Shown here: positions 28,324 through 37,729 of the stretch, piece by piece
How the letters are laid out: each line of letters starts with the position of its first letter
Position numbering within the stretch: position 1 is the stretch's first letter
From: an uncultured Helicobacter sp.
Lineage (GTDB): Bacteria > Campylobacterota > Campylobacteria > Campylobacterales > Helicobacteraceae
NCBI RefSeq assembly: GCF_937906905.1
Contig: NZ_CALERY010000002.1
Coordinates: forward strand, 124,001 to 188,000
Length of the DNA stretch: 64,000 bases
Direction: 5' to 3'
The notes under the pieces: generated by a model
What the model saw: the letters and a program-made list of their open reading frames with translations, nothing else
Told to the model about the DNA's origin: nothing
The model's database searches: none
Made by a program: the position numbers and the translations under genes

Positions 28324-29178
28324 ATGCGCACGACATACCCTACCCTCCTAGAAGCACTTGAGAATGCCAATTTCGCCAAGCACAGAGCCTACACCACACG
28401 CGCACTTGGAGCAAACAGATCTTGCTTCTATCTGCACCCTATCACAGAGTTTGGCGCTGTGCCTAGGCTCGCTGGCATAGAGTCCCAAGCCGCCATGCTT
28501 GCCAACAATACTAATGCTTTCATGCACTCCCAGCCAGCTCTGCATGCGCTACTCTATGGAGCGCGAGGCTGCGGGAAGAGCTCTCTTGTCAAAGCCACGC
28601 TGCTCCCGTATCTGCTTGATCCTGCTTCAAGTCTGCGTGTCTTAGAGCTTGAATCTGCCCACATCACGCAGCTACCATGTGTGTTTGATGTGCTGCGAGA
28701 GCTGGAGTATCGCTTCATCATTTTCTGCGATGATTTGTCTTTCCGCACTGGTGATAGTGCGTATCGCGGGGTGAAAAGCGCATTGCAAGGCTCGCTAGAA
28801 GCCCCTGCAAGCAATATCCTCCTCTATGCCACAAGCAATATCCGCAAAATCATAGAATCCACCAACAACCTTACGCCAAGCGATGAAATCACGCATGAGG
28901 AGCTCGCCCTTAGCGATCGATTTGGCTTGCAGATTGGGTTTTATAACATGGGGACACAGGAATATCTCGCCTTAATAGCACAATATCTTAGTAGCAATAG
29001 CAGACAGGAGATTGGCTCTTTGGATTCTCACACACCAGAATCTAGCACAGATTCTAGCGCGAGTGCCCTACCCCAGAATCTAGCTCAAAGCGCACTAAAT
29101 TTCGCAGCCAAAATGGGCGGGAGAAATGCGCGTATCGCGGAAGAGTTTTGTATTGCCTGGCGCAATGGCACGCTTTAG
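28324..29178 (+). CDS. DUF815-family AAA-type ATPase
   Basis: A cytoplasmic P-loop ATPase of the DUF815 family, whose cellular role is not established. The Walker A GARGCGKSS lies near residue 79, Walker B RFIIFCDDLSF near 132, and YATSNIRKI near 160 is the sensor-type motif of the family. A serine-rich linker (SHTPESSTDSSASA) with octamer-repeat content interrupts the C-terminal part around residue 235. It begins 14 bases after csd4 and is probably cotranscribed with it. Confidence 0.85.
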   Translation: MRTTYPTLLEALENANFAKHRAYTTRALGANRSCFYLHPITEFGAVPRLAGIESQAAMLANNTNAFMHSQPALHALLYGARGCGKSSLVKATLLPYLLDPASSLRVLELESAHITQLPCVFDVLRELEYRFIIFCDDLSFRTGDSAYRGVKSALQGSLEAPASNILLYATSNIRKIIESTNNLTPSDEITHEELALSDRFGLQIGFYNMGTQEYLALIAQYLSSNSRQEIGSLDSHTPESSTDSSASALPQNLAQSALNFAAKMGGRNARIAEEFCIAWRNGTL

Positions 29179-29248
29179 TGCTTTGGGGATTTGCGCGTGG
29201 TGGGCTATTAACACCTTGATACTCTCATTCGCCACACGCAACTTGCGC

Positions 29249-29254
29249 TATAAT
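29249..29254 (+). promoter_or_regulatory. -10 box for the PAP2 gene
   Basis: TATAAT preceded by TTGCGC in the 138-base gap between the DUF815 gene and the PAP2 phosphatase gene, about 62 bases before the ATG. Confidence 0.5.
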
Positions 29255-29316
29255 AGCACAAATCATCTCCAAACATCTCGCAGCTGCTTTGCAAGCACCC
29301 TGTCTAAGGATATAGA

Positions 29317-30072
29317 ATGAAACTCTCTGCACAACCGCTTTTCGCCACTCTTTTTTCGAGATTTTTCGCTCCTGTGCTCTTTGTGTTAATTTTTTCGCTT
29401 TTTGCACAAGCGGCAGAATCTACACCAGAATCTACAATGCCCAATACATCGCAGTCTAGTCAGCCAACCAGCCAAGCCCCCATCGCAAATCCTGCAAACA
29501 CCCTAGCACCACAAGAGTCAAGCGCGAAGAAATCCTACCCTACCTTGAGCGTGCGCGGGGTTGGTGATATCGCGCAGTTTTTGCCTGTCGCGACGCTGGC
29601 ATATACGGCGATTTTACGGGATTTTACGGGATTTAAACAGCAAGCCATTGGCTGGGTGGCAGTGGTGGCAAGCACTTATGCCATAAAATATGGCTTGCAT
29701 TCTCTCGCACCCTCCAGCCCTATTGTCCAATCTCTCTCCAAACGCCCAGATAATGATGGGAAATTCGAGGGCTTCCCTAGCGGGCATAGCTCCTCTGCGT
29801 TTGCTGCTGCTGGGTTTATGCAGAAGCGCTATGGCGTGCGACTAGGGCTGCCAACGGCGCTGGTGGCGAGTTTTGTGGGGTTCTCTAGAATCCATGCCGA
29901 TCGCCACACGCTCGTGCAAGTCATCTGTGGAGGGCTGCTTGGGTTTTTTATCTCGTTTTTCTGCGCGCGCGCCAGAGAGTCAAAGCCCTATCTCGCTAGC
30001 AATCCCAAGCAGTCTATGACTACCAAATCCCTGCTACTTGAATTTGGGCTACTCTCTTTGCTTTTGATTTAG
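29317..30072 (+). CDS. PAP2-family membrane phosphatase
   Basis: An envelope phosphatase of the PAP2 superfamily, which includes the lipid A phosphatases LpxE and LpxF and phosphatidylglycerophosphate phosphatases. The N-terminus is a signal or anchor helix (residues 10-31) followed by a Ser/Pro/Gln-rich linker. All three catalytic motifs are present: KYGLHSLAP..KRP near residues 128-147, PSGHSSSAF near 156, and SRIHADRHTLVQV near 190. Further hydrophobic helices flank these. The substrate cannot be read from sequence; a lipid A phosphatase role is possible in Helicobacter. AAGGA precedes the ATG. Confidence 0.85.
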   Translation: MKLSAQPLFATLFSRFFAPVLFVLIFSLFAQAAESTPESTMPNTSQSSQPTSQAPIANPANTLAPQESSAKKSYPTLSVRGVGDIAQFLPVATLAYTAILRDFTGFKQQAIGWVAVVASTYAIKYGLHSLAPSSPIVQSLSKRPDNDGKFEGFPSGHSSSAFAAAGFMQKRYGVRLGLPTALVASFVGFSRIHADRHTLVQVICGGLLGFFISFFCARARESKPYLASNPKQSMTTKSLLLEFGLLSLLLI

Positions 30073-30086
30073 GATTATGGCTAGCG

Positions 30087-32651
30087 ATGAGCAAATTTGT
30101 CCAAGGATTTAGCACAGAATCCAAGCTGGATTCTTCAATGGATTCTAGGCTAGAATCTAGCTCCTGTAAATGCTCGCACTGCCAGCGTAGCTTCCCACTA
30201 AGTGCGCTTATACACCGAGTCGATGTTAATGGACGCGATGTGTATTTTTGCTGCAATGGCTGCGAGGGTGTCTATATGCTGCTGCACCAAAGCGGCTTTG
30301 GCGGATTTTATGAACGACTGGGAAGCACGATGCTTGATCCTGCTACAAAACAGCCGACAAATGCAAGTCTTGCTTATCTTGATGAGCAGACATTCCTAGA
30401 GAGTCATACCAAGCCCATAGCGCCCAAAGCCAAAAAATCCAATCTTACTCCAGAACTTCGAGAAGTGGGGCTTATTATAGAGGGGATTCATTGCGCGGCA
30501 TGTATCTGGCTCAATGAGCATATCCTAGGTCTGCAGCCTGGTATCCACAAAGTCCATATCAACTACACCAACAACAAAGCCAAAATCATTTTTGACCCAG
30601 CTCTTTGCCCGCTCTCCAAGATATTCTCTCTCATCACATCAATTGGCTATCGCGCCCACATTTATGACCCAAGTGTGCAGGAAATCCAGCTTGCCAAAGA
30701 GCAAAAGATCTTTTTTACCTCATTTGTGGTGGGGGTGTTTTGCACTATGAGCATTATGATGGTGGCGATTGCGCAGTATGTGGGGTATTTTTATGGTATG
30801 GCGCAGAGTATGAAAGATGTGCTAAATCTCATCTCCTGTCTGCTAGCTACTCCTGTGCTTTTCTATACAGGGAGAGTGTTTTATAGCGGGGCGTATTATG
30901 GGCTTAGGCATGGATATATCGGCATGGATTTTCTCGTGGCGTTTGGAGCGAGCTTGACATTTCTCTACTCGATATATGCCAGCATTACGCGCAGTGGGGA
31001 GAGTTATTTTGAATCTGTGGCGATGATCATTTTGTTTGTCTTTAGTGGGAAATTCCTAGAAATGCGCGCGCGCCGAAATGCAGGCGATAGTCTCGATAGG
31101 CTGCATACAATCCTACCAAGCGTGGTAGAGGTAGAATCTAGCTCTGGGCTAAAGAGCTGTGATGTCAAATCGCTTGCCATTGGTGATAGGGTGCATATCC
31201 CGCCTGGAGGCATGCTGCCCTGTGATGGGATAGCACTAGAATCTATTAGCCTTGATATGAGCTCGCTCTCTGGCGAAAGCCTGCCTGTGCAGAAGCACAA
31301 AGGCGATGAGCTGCTCTCTGGGAGTATTGTGCTAGAGCGCTCTTGTATCTATGAGGTGCGAAAGCCCTATGAACACTCGATGATGAGCGTGATTATCACC
31401 ATGCTAGAAGAGAGTCTCGCCTCTCGTCCCAGAATCCAAAATCTCGCCAATGCGTTGGCAAAGTATTTTTCTCGCATTGTGCTGCTTATCGCGCTTGGTG
31501 GATTTCTCTATTGGTGGCATTATGCTAGCATTGATCAAGCCATTATTATCACTATTTCTGTCATCGTCATCGCCTGCCCCTGTGCGCTCGCCCTTGCCAC
31601 GCCCATCGCCTCAGTAGTCGGGATCTCGCGTGCATATCGAGCTGGATTGCTATTCAAAGAAGCGCGATTTTTAGAAACACTTGCGCGCGCCAAAACTATC
31701 GTGCTGGATAAAACCGGCACACTGACGCTTGGCAAGCCACGCGTGCAGCATATACAGCGAGTAAAAGGATTTGATGAGAATCTGCTCGCGCATTTTGTGC
31801 ACCTCTCCAGCCACCCAATCTCGCGTGCAGTGGCAGAATGCTTCCATACTAGCAAGCCTCTTGCCCTCTCCCACATAGCCCAGCAGGATTCTCGTGGGAT
31901 CTATGCGAAGTATGGCGATCTTGTGCTGCTTGGCGGAAGTTTGGAGTTTCTTATCGATCGTGGGGTTAAGCTCCCTGATTGCAAAGTGCCAGAATCTAGC
32001 AAGCTAGATTCTATGAGTGTGTTTGGCTACAGCGTGGGTGGTGAGCTTGTGCTATTGTGCTATCTACAAGATAGTCCCAAACCCCATGCCAAGGAGCTCA
32101 TCGCCACGCTGCAAAATCAAGGCAAAAACATTGTGCTTCTAAGTGGAGATCGAAGCGGTGCAGTAGAATCTATCGCACGCGAGCTTGGGATTAAGCATTA
32201 TGTCGCTCATCTCCTCCCTGCGCAAAAGGCTCAATACATCAAAAATCTCCGCATAGATTCTGGGAAAATCACAAGCACAGATACTTATGTATCAAATGCA
32301 CTTACAACTTCAACCCCCACAAATACAATCGTGATGATCGGTGATGGGCTTAATGATATTCTTGCCCTTAAAGCCGCAGATGTAGGGATTTCCATGGGTG
32401 CAGGGAGTGATATTGCCATTGCGCAAAGTGATATTGTCGTGCTTGATGATAGCCTACCAAGCGTGCATAAAGCATTCCAAATCGCCAACCAAACATATAG
32501 GAGAATCCTACAAAATCTCGCACTAAGTCTTGTATATAATGCCTTGCTTATCCCGCTAGCCCTAGCTGGGTTTGTTATCCCACTGGTAGCGGCATTAAGC
32601 ATGAGTATCTCCTCACTCATCGTCGTTGCCAACTCCACGCGCAAGGGGTAA
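30087..32651 (+). CDS. ccoI: Copper P1B-type ATPase CcoI/FixI
   Basis: A membrane copper-transporting ATPase of the CcoI/FixI type that supplies copper for cbb3 cytochrome oxidase. An N-terminal Cys-rich region (CKCSHCQ and FCCNGCEG, residues about 30-60) precedes a heavy-metal-associated domain with IHCAACIW near 130. Eight hydrophobic helices include the CPC motif (ACPCALALATP), with DKTGTLTLG as the phosphorylation site near 538 and GDGLNDILAL as the hinge. At 854 residues it is normal for CcoI. An LDSSMDSRLESSS run at the N-terminus comes from the octamer repeat. CcoS, another cbb3 assembly factor, lies 5 kb away in this window. Confidence 0.92.
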   Translation: MSKFVQGFSTESKLDSSMDSRLESSSCKCSHCQRSFPLSALIHRVDVNGRDVYFCCNGCEGVYMLLHQSGFGGFYERLGSTMLDPATKQPTNASLAYLDEQTFLESHTKPIAPKAKKSNLTPELREVGLIIEGIHCAACIWLNEHILGLQPGIHKVHINYTNNKAKIIFDPALCPLSKIFSLITSIGYRAHIYDPSVQEIQLAKEQKIFFTSFVVGVFCTMSIMMVAIAQYVGYFYGMAQSMKDVLNLISCLLATPVLFYTGRVFYSGAYYGLRHGYIGMDFLVAFGASLTFLYSIYASITRSGESYFESVAMIILFVFSGKFLEMRARRNAGDSLDRLHTILPSVVEVESSSGLKSCDVKSLAIGDRVHIPPGGMLPCDGIALESISLDMSSLSGESLPVQKHKGDELLSGSIVLERSCIYEVRKPYEHSMMSVIITMLEESLASRPRIQNLANALAKYFSRIVLLIALGGFLYWWHYASIDQAIIITISVIVIACPCALALATPIASVVGISRAYRAGLLFKEARFLETLARAKTIVLDKTGTLTLGKPRVQHIQRVKGFDENLLAHFVHLSSHPISRAVAECFHTSKPLALSHIAQQDSRGIYAKYGDLVLLGGSLEFLIDRGVKLPDCKVPESSKLDSMSVFGYSVGGELVLLCYLQDSPKPHAKELIATLQNQGKNIVLLSGDRSGAVESIARELGIKHYVAHLLPAQKAQYIKNLRIDSGKITSTDTYVSNALTTSTPTNTIVMIGDGLNDILALKAADVGISMGAGSDIAIAQSDIVVLDDSLPSVHKAFQIANQTYRRILQNLALSLVYNALLIPLALAGFVIPLVAALSMSISSLIVVANSTRKG

Positions 32652-32719
32652 GGGCTTAGTCTTGTGCAATCAATCCCAGAATCTGCTTTCAAGCTAGATT
32701 CTAGTGGATCTGCTTATTC

Positions 32720-33190
32720 TCATGGCTCCAGGTCGCGTAGCTTTCTAGCAGGATTGCCTGCGTAGAATCCACTTTTTGTAATATCGCGTGTTACCACTGC
32801 ACCTGCGCCAATGACGACATTATCGCAGATGCTAACAGGCAAAATTGTCGCATTGCTGCCTATGCTGACATTTTTGCCTATATGCGCGCCTTTCCACTGG
32901 CTTTTGTGCGCTGCTGGTGTGCCGCCAGCAAAGGTGTCGTTGATAAACATCACGCCGTGTCCTATGAAGCAATCACTCCCAATGCGTGTGAGCGAGCAGA
33001 TGAAGCTATGGCTTTGGATCCTGCAGTTATCCCCGATATACACATCGCTTTGGATCTCAACAAATGGACCAACAAAGACATTATCACCTAGCGTGCATTC
33101 ATAGAGATTCACAGGCTCGATTACACAAAGCCCATCTCCATGCGTAATATCGCGTATCATAGCATGCTTGATAATCTGGCTAGCGGACAT
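32720..33190 (-). CDS. Hexapeptide-repeat acyltransferase
   Basis: A left-handed beta-helix acyl- or acetyltransferase, 156 residues. Repeated hexapeptide units ([LIV]Gxxxx) run through the middle (LGDNVFVGPFVEIQ, IGDNCRIQSHSF, IGKNVSIGSNATI), with a catalytic-type His in IGHGVMF and the family C-terminus FYAGNPARKL. The closest type I recognise is the sugar N-acetyltransferase group acting on nucleotide-linked amino sugars (WlbB/FdtC-like), which would suit surface glycan synthesis; the substrate is not determined. AAGGAG lies seven bases before the ATG. It starts 22 bases after the methylase gene on the same strand. Confidence 0.8.
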   Translation of the reverse strand: MSASQIIKHAMIRDITHGDGLCVIEPVNLYECTLGDNVFVGPFVEIQSDVYIGDNCRIQSHSFICSLTRIGSDCFIGHGVMFINDTFAGGTPAAHKSQWKGAHIGKNVSIGSNATILPVSICDNVVIGAGAVVTRDITKSGFYAGNPARKLRDLEP

Positions 33191-33211
33191 GGGAGTTCTC
33201 CTTGTAAGGAT

Positions 33212-34978
33212 TTAGCGCGTGGATTCTAGATCGAGTGATTTTAGCGCGTGGATTCTGCGCTGCTGGGCTTGCATTTCATCACGAAGCGCATTTAGCTCAC
33301 GCATCATTGCTTCTAGTGCAGCAAGACTTGAGCGCTGCGTATAGGCAGCTGGGATAGAGATTCTAGCGAGGTTTTGAGGATTTATCGCACCATCTGCGCT
33401 TAGCTTGTAAAGATTGGCTAATGCTTTCTCCCCAGCATGCGAGAAAAGATAGCCATACACTCCAAGTGCGATATGACTGCTAGGCGCACGCAGCACGAGA
33501 ATCCCCGCATTTACCACGCAAGTATCGCTAATCTTGCCTAGAATCGCAAGCTTTGGTGCGACCCCTCGTAGGGAAAGCAAAATATCATAGGAGCGGACAT
33601 GGTATTTGTGGATTTTAGCAATGTTACCTGCGTGCTTTTTGGTCTGGAAATGCTCTGTATATCCGCAAGGTGCGAAATCCACAATCCCAATGTCAAAAAA
33701 CTCAATCATCTCATCATGCCCAGAGCCATAGATTCTCTGCCCACGAAAAATCTCCACCCCAAGCCCAGCAAGTGTGTTTGCGCTAGATTCTGGTGCGCGG
33801 GTGCTAGGTGCGGCGCAGACATAAGTATGCGCGCGTAGGTCTTGGGGGTGGATTTGGGCTAGGGGGGTTAGGCTGGAGTGTGTGCTAATTGATTTTTGCT
33901 TATAGAGGCGCAGGATTTCATCGATATGGATTAGGCGGTTGTATTTGCCGTCTTTGGCATAGAAGCTACGGGCATCAATGTGGAGAATCTGCTTGTTGTT
34001 ATGCGAGATTACAAGCAGTGAGAAATCGTGGCTTTGATGAGGGAAGATATTTTTAGGTAGCTCAATAATCGCTTCTATCATGCCCTCTTGGCATAGGCGC
34101 TCGCGTAGGCGCTGCTGGCGAGAGGATTTCATCAAGGTTTGGTTGCGCACGATAAACACCCCGCGCTTACCAAGGTGGGCAAGAGAATGCACAAGAAAGA
34201 CAAGCTCGGGGTAGGTTTTGATAAGCTCGCCTGTGTCCTTGAAGCGCTTGTCATCTTTTAGCAGTTCTGTGCCCATGTGCGCGTTTAGTGGTGGGTTACA
34301 GAGGATTTTGTCAAAGCGCATATAGCCAGAATCCCTAGCGACACCAGAATCTATATCCACAGAAGCCACATTTCCAGAATCCATGCTTTGAGAGTCTATG
34401 CGAAACATCGGGTGAGCGAGAATATCATTGACATAGAGGTGTTTGGATTCTAGTGCGCAGTAGGCAGCGATGAGCTTGGCAATGTGGCTAAGCTTAGAAT
34501 CTAGCTCCTCGCCATAGAGTTTAATGCCACTCACAAGACTTAGAAACACACTCCCCATGCCATAGCATGGATTATAGACGCTCTCTCCAGCCTTAATATC
34601 CAAAATCCCAACCAAAAGCTGGTTTATCTCATAAGGCGTGGAATAGAAGTAGAGCTTGTTGGCGGTTTTTTTCTGTGTGATGATATGAAGAAACTGCTCA
34701 ATCTTGCCTTGCGAGAGCTGGGCACTGGAGAGTAGTCTAGCGATTTTGCGCGCATTTATCTTTGGGTTTGGCTCAATGAAAAGTGCGGGCTTAATGAGCG
34801 CCCTAAGCTCGCGCACAAGCATTGCATACGCGCTAGGCTTATCGCATGTCAGCATGGTGTCAAATGCGCTTTTATTGCGAGATTGGAGGGTGAAAAGCTC
34901 AATCATCACACCTATGGTATCAAGCATGTCAGCATGATAGGACTTAAGATATTCAAAGCATTTGAGAAGATTTTGCAT
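33212..34978 (-). CDS. Solitary N6-adenine DNA methylase with specificity-like C-terminus
   Basis: A type I-like HsdM methylase. Motif I appears as YNPCYGMGSVF near residue 136, a variant of the usual acidic start, and motif IV as CNPPL near 227. From about residue 395 the sequence changes to a region like a type I specificity subunit: GVEIFRGQRI, then YDILLSLRG, then INPQNLARISIP and a C-terminal coiled coil (REMQ-type heptads, LNALRDEMQAQQRRIHAL). Methylase and target recognition are thus in one chain, as in type IIG or orphan enzymes, but no nuclease domain and no restriction gene are seen here. Target sequence unknown. Confidence 0.8.
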   Translation of the reverse strand: MQNLLKCFEYLKSYHADMLDTIGVMIELFTLQSRNKSAFDTMLTCDKPSAYAMLVRELRALIKPALFIEPNPKINARKIARLLSSAQLSQGKIEQFLHIITQKKTANKLYFYSTPYEINQLLVGILDIKAGESVYNPCYGMGSVFLSLVSGIKLYGEELDSKLSHIAKLIAAYCALESKHLYVNDILAHPMFRIDSQSMDSGNVASVDIDSGVARDSGYMRFDKILCNPPLNAHMGTELLKDDKRFKDTGELIKTYPELVFLVHSLAHLGKRGVFIVRNQTLMKSSRQQRLRERLCQEGMIEAIIELPKNIFPHQSHDFSLLVISHNNKQILHIDARSFYAKDGKYNRLIHIDEILRLYKQKSISTHSSLTPLAQIHPQDLRAHTYVCAAPSTRAPESSANTLAGLGVEIFRGQRIYGSGHDEMIEFFDIGIVDFAPCGYTEHFQTKKHAGNIAKIHKYHVRSYDILLSLRGVAPKLAILGKISDTCVVNAGILVLRAPSSHIALGVYGYLFSHAGEKALANLYKLSADGAINPQNLARISIPAAYTQRSSLAALEAMMRELNALRDEMQAQQRRIHALKSLDLESTR

Positions 34979-35028
34979 AGCTGCTCCGTGACTCTAGCAT
35001 GGATTCTGGGCTTGATTAGTGGCAATGC

Positions 35029-35077
35029 TTGCTTAAAGGTATTTTGGCGATAATGCTCACAACATGCCTTTAAGCAA
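35029..35077. repeat. 11-bp inverted repeat between methylase gene and hisA
   Basis: TTGCTTAAAGG (35029-35039) is perfectly repeated inverted as CCTTTAAGCAA (35067-35077) around a 27-base spacer in the divergent intergenic region. The arms are not followed by a T run, so it is not an obvious terminator; an operator is possible. Confidence 0.5.
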
Positions 35078-35176
35078 AGCGCGCTAAAATTTACGCGCAT
35101 ATTGTAATATACAAGATAATAATTTGCAAAACCAACCCCCAATCTACGCTTACTACACTATGCTAAAGGAGTCCGC

Positions 35177-35896
35177 ATGCTAGAGATTTTCCCAGCGATT
35201 GATTTGCAAAATGGACAGGCTGTGCGGCTGTATAAAGGCGACATGCAGCAAGCCACAATTTATGGTAATCCACTGGAGTTCGCACGGGCGTTTGAGCAAG
35301 CAGGGGCGAGGTGGATACACATTGTCGATCTTGATGGGGCATTAAGCGGCAAGCGGGAGAATCTGTCCGCCATAGAATCTATCCGCAAGCATACAAATCT
35401 CAAAATCCAGCTAGGTGGTGGGATACGCGATGAAGCTGCGATAAAATCGTGTTTATCACTTGGGATTGATCGCGTGATTTTAGGCTCTATGGCAGCCCAT
35501 GACAAAGAGCTGGCAAAAGAACTAGCCAAGCACTATCCTATCGCCATAGGGATTGATGCTATTGGCGGCAAAGTCGCCACACATGGCTGGGTAGAATCTA
35601 GCACCACAGATGCGCTGGATTTAGCTAGATTCTACTGCGGTAGCGAGGTAGAGGCACTTATCTGCACAGATATTAGTCGAGATGGCGCATTAAGCGGCGT
35701 GAATGTAGAATTTAGCGTAATGATGGCGCAAGCGAGTGAATTGCCCATCATTGCAAGCGGTGGGCTTAAGGACAAAAGCGATATTGACACATTAGCCAGC
35801 GCATTTGAGCAAGCAGGTGTGCGAGGCGGTGTGATTATCGGCAAAGCATTTTATGAGAGCAAAATCCAGCTTAGCGAGATTTTGCCCCAGCGCTAG
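35177..35896 (+). CDS. hisA: HisA, ProFAR isomerase of histidine synthesis
   Basis: A TIM-barrel isomerase acting on ProFAR in histidine biosynthesis. The N-terminal motif PAIDLQNGQAVRLYKGD carries the first catalytic Asp; IVDLDGALSG, LGGGIRD, and the second catalytic Asp in CTDISRDGALSG (near residue 165) follow, then IASGG. At 239 residues it is full length. AAAGGAG precedes the ATG with good spacing. No other his gene is adjacent, so histidine genes are scattered. Confidence 0.96.
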   Translation: MLEIFPAIDLQNGQAVRLYKGDMQQATIYGNPLEFARAFEQAGARWIHIVDLDGALSGKRENLSAIESIRKHTNLKIQLGGGIRDEAAIKSCLSLGIDRVILGSMAAHDKELAKELAKHYPIAIGIDAIGGKVATHGWVESSTTDALDLARFYCGSEVEALICTDISRDGALSGVNVEFSVMMAQASELPIIASGGLKDKSDIDTLASAFEQAGVRGGVIIGKAFYESKIQLSEILPQR

Positions 35897-35942
35897 CGTG
35901 GCGGGATTTTAGAAAATAGACAAAATTTCTTCGTTTTTATGC

Positions 35943-35948
35943 TATGAT
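35943..35948 (+). promoter_or_regulatory. -10-like box for cheY
   Basis: TATGAT preceded by TTTATGC, about 100 bases before the cheY start, implying a leader of roughly 95 bases. Confidence 0.4.
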
Positions 35949-36050
35949 TACGAACTTTTTTGCAATGAATTCTCTTATGTGCGCTTCGTTTCTCTGTGTC
36001 TTTGCTTTTGCGGATGTGGGGTGTGTGAAGATCTATTTAAGGAGTAAGCC

Positions 36051-36425
36051 TTGAAATTGTTGGTTGTTGATGATAGTTCAACTATGCGCAGAATCATTAA
36101 AAACACCTTGCAGAGATTGGGATACGAAGATATCCTAGAAGCCGAGCATGGTGTAGAGGCGTGGGATATCATGGATACAAAAGAAGGTATCGGCGTGCTC
36201 ATCACTGACTGGAATATGCCTGAAATGAATGGTCTGGATCTCGTCAAAAAAGTGCGTGCAGATGATCGTTACAAAGAAATTCCAATCATCATGGTAACCA
36301 CCGAAGGCGGAAAAGCCGAGGTTATTACCGCGCTTAAAGCTGGCGTGAATAACTACATCGTCAAGCCATTTACCCCCCAAGTCCTAAAAGAAAAGCTTGA
36401 AGTCGTGCTTGGAGTAAATGACTAG
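36051..36425 (+). CDS. cheY: Chemotaxis response regulator CheY
   Basis: A single-domain receiver that, when phosphorylated by CheA, binds the flagellar switch. The acidic pair is in VVDDSS, the phospho-Asp in LITDWNMPE near residue 53, the Thr in MVTTEG near 84, and the Lys in IVKPF near 105. At 124 residues there is no output domain. The frame starts with TTG in the sequence (CCTTGAAATTG), with AAGGAG seven bases upstream. The downstream order prmA-ftsH matches HP1067-HP1069. Confidence 0.95.
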   Translation: MKLLVVDDSSTMRRIIKNTLQRLGYEDILEAEHGVEAWDIMDTKEGIGVLITDWNMPEMNGLDLVKKVRADDRYKEIPIIMVTTEGGKAEVITALKAGVNNYIVKPFTPQVLKEKLEVVLGVND

Positions 36426-36443
36426 CACACTTCTCGCACTTTC

Positions 36444-37667
36444 ATGCAGCAAATCTCTCAAGACCTCCATAAATCTACCTATACAGAGACGACGATTATC
36501 CCAAGCTGCTGCTACGAGATTTTTATCGATTTTCTACTTGAACACACACAAGGTGCAGTAGAGGAAACCATACTGCATGAGAGCGGGGAGAGTCTTGCGC
36601 AGTTTAAATACTATCCCAGAGAACATTTAGCTTTAGTATCCCCAGCCCAAGCAATCATTATCCGCTCCATGCACGATCCGCTAGAGACGCCATTGTATGC
36701 TTACGCCCTAGAATCCAAGCTAGATTCTGGAGAAGCGAAATCCACTGCAAGCATAGAATCCACGAAGCCTGCCCTAGATTCTGGTGTCCGGGATTCTTAC
36801 TCCATCTCTTCCCAGAATCTAATCCAAGCCCTAGAATCTCTGGCACACACGCTTTCTCAGCGTCTGGATACACCCGTGGGATTTGCCTATCGCATAGAAA
36901 CCAAGCGCAATGAAGACTGGATTGCCCTCTACCAGCAGAGTATTAGCCCATTAGAGTGCGCGAACTACTATATCCGCGCTTCCTGGCACCCTCCACTAGA
37001 GACGCTGCAGTGCGCCCCAGAATCTAGCGCGCTAGATTCTCCTGCCTTAGCCTCTTGCCGCGATTTTCACCCTAAGCATGAAATCATCATAAACCCAGCG
37101 CTTGCCTTTGGCTCTGGACACCATGCTAGCACTTTTATGTGTATAGAAATGCTCTCACACATGGATTTGCGCGGGAAGCATTGCCTAGATGTGGGCTGCG
37201 GAAGCGGGATTTTGGGGATTATTATAAACAAGCAGGGAGGAATTGTAGAAGCTTGCGATGTCGATGAGCTTGCAGTGATAGAGACGCGTAAAAATTTTGC
37301 CCAAAATGCCGCGCCCCTGCATAAAATTTGGCATGGCTCCATCGATTCACGCCCAAAATCTCAAGAATCTGCCAGCTTAGATTCTACCTCCATGTCTCAA
37401 TCCCCTCTAGACTCTAATATCATAAAGCCTCATACCCCAGAATCCCCCATTGCCTACGACCTTGTCTGCGCCAATATCGTGGCTGATGTGCTTGCTTGTA
37501 TGCATCATGATTTGTTCCATGTGCTTAAGCCCAATGGCATACTGCTACTCTCTGGGATACTAGAATCTAAGCTTGCGTGGATTTTGCAGATATTTGGCGA
37601 TATGCGCATGCTTGAGCAGCACCACAAAGATGAGTGGGTGAGCCTCAAGCTTGCGCGCATTCCATAA
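36444..37667 (+). CDS. prmA: Ribosomal protein L11 methyltransferase PrmA, with inserts
   Basis: A SAM-dependent methyltransferase that trimethylates ribosomal protein L11. The SAM-binding motif CLDVGCGSGILGI lies near residue 247, preceded by AFGSGHHAS and followed by ANIVADVL near 345. The family is usually about 290-330 residues; this one is 407. The excess is two low-complexity inserts rich in LDS/ESS (about residues 92-128 and 297-330), both built from repeats of the octamer that is frequent in the window. The core fold appears intact. It starts 18 bases after cheY. Confidence 0.92.
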   Translation: MQQISQDLHKSTYTETTIIPSCCYEIFIDFLLEHTQGAVEETILHESGESLAQFKYYPREHLALVSPAQAIIIRSMHDPLETPLYAYALESKLDSGEAKSTASIESTKPALDSGVRDSYSISSQNLIQALESLAHTLSQRLDTPVGFAYRIETKRNEDWIALYQQSISPLECANYYIRASWHPPLETLQCAPESSALDSPALASCRDFHPKHEIIINPALAFGSGHHASTFMCIEMLSHMDLRGKHCLDVGCGSGILGIIINKQGGIVEACDVDELAVIETRKNFAQNAAPLHKIWHGSIDSRPKSQESASLDSTSMSQSPLDSNIIKPHTPESPIAYDLVCANIVADVLACMHHDLFHVLKPNGILLLSGILESKLAWILQIFGDMRMLEQHHKDEWVSLKLARIP

Positions 37668-37682
37668 ATTACACAAATATAC

Positions 37683-37688
37683 TATAAT
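37683..37688 (+). promoter_or_regulatory. -10 box for ftsH
   Basis: TATAAT after an AT-rich stretch, 41 bases before the ftsH ATG. Confidence 0.55.
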
Positions 37689-37729
37689 GTGCGCCATACA
37701 GAAATTTAGCACACATAGAAGAGGACATA

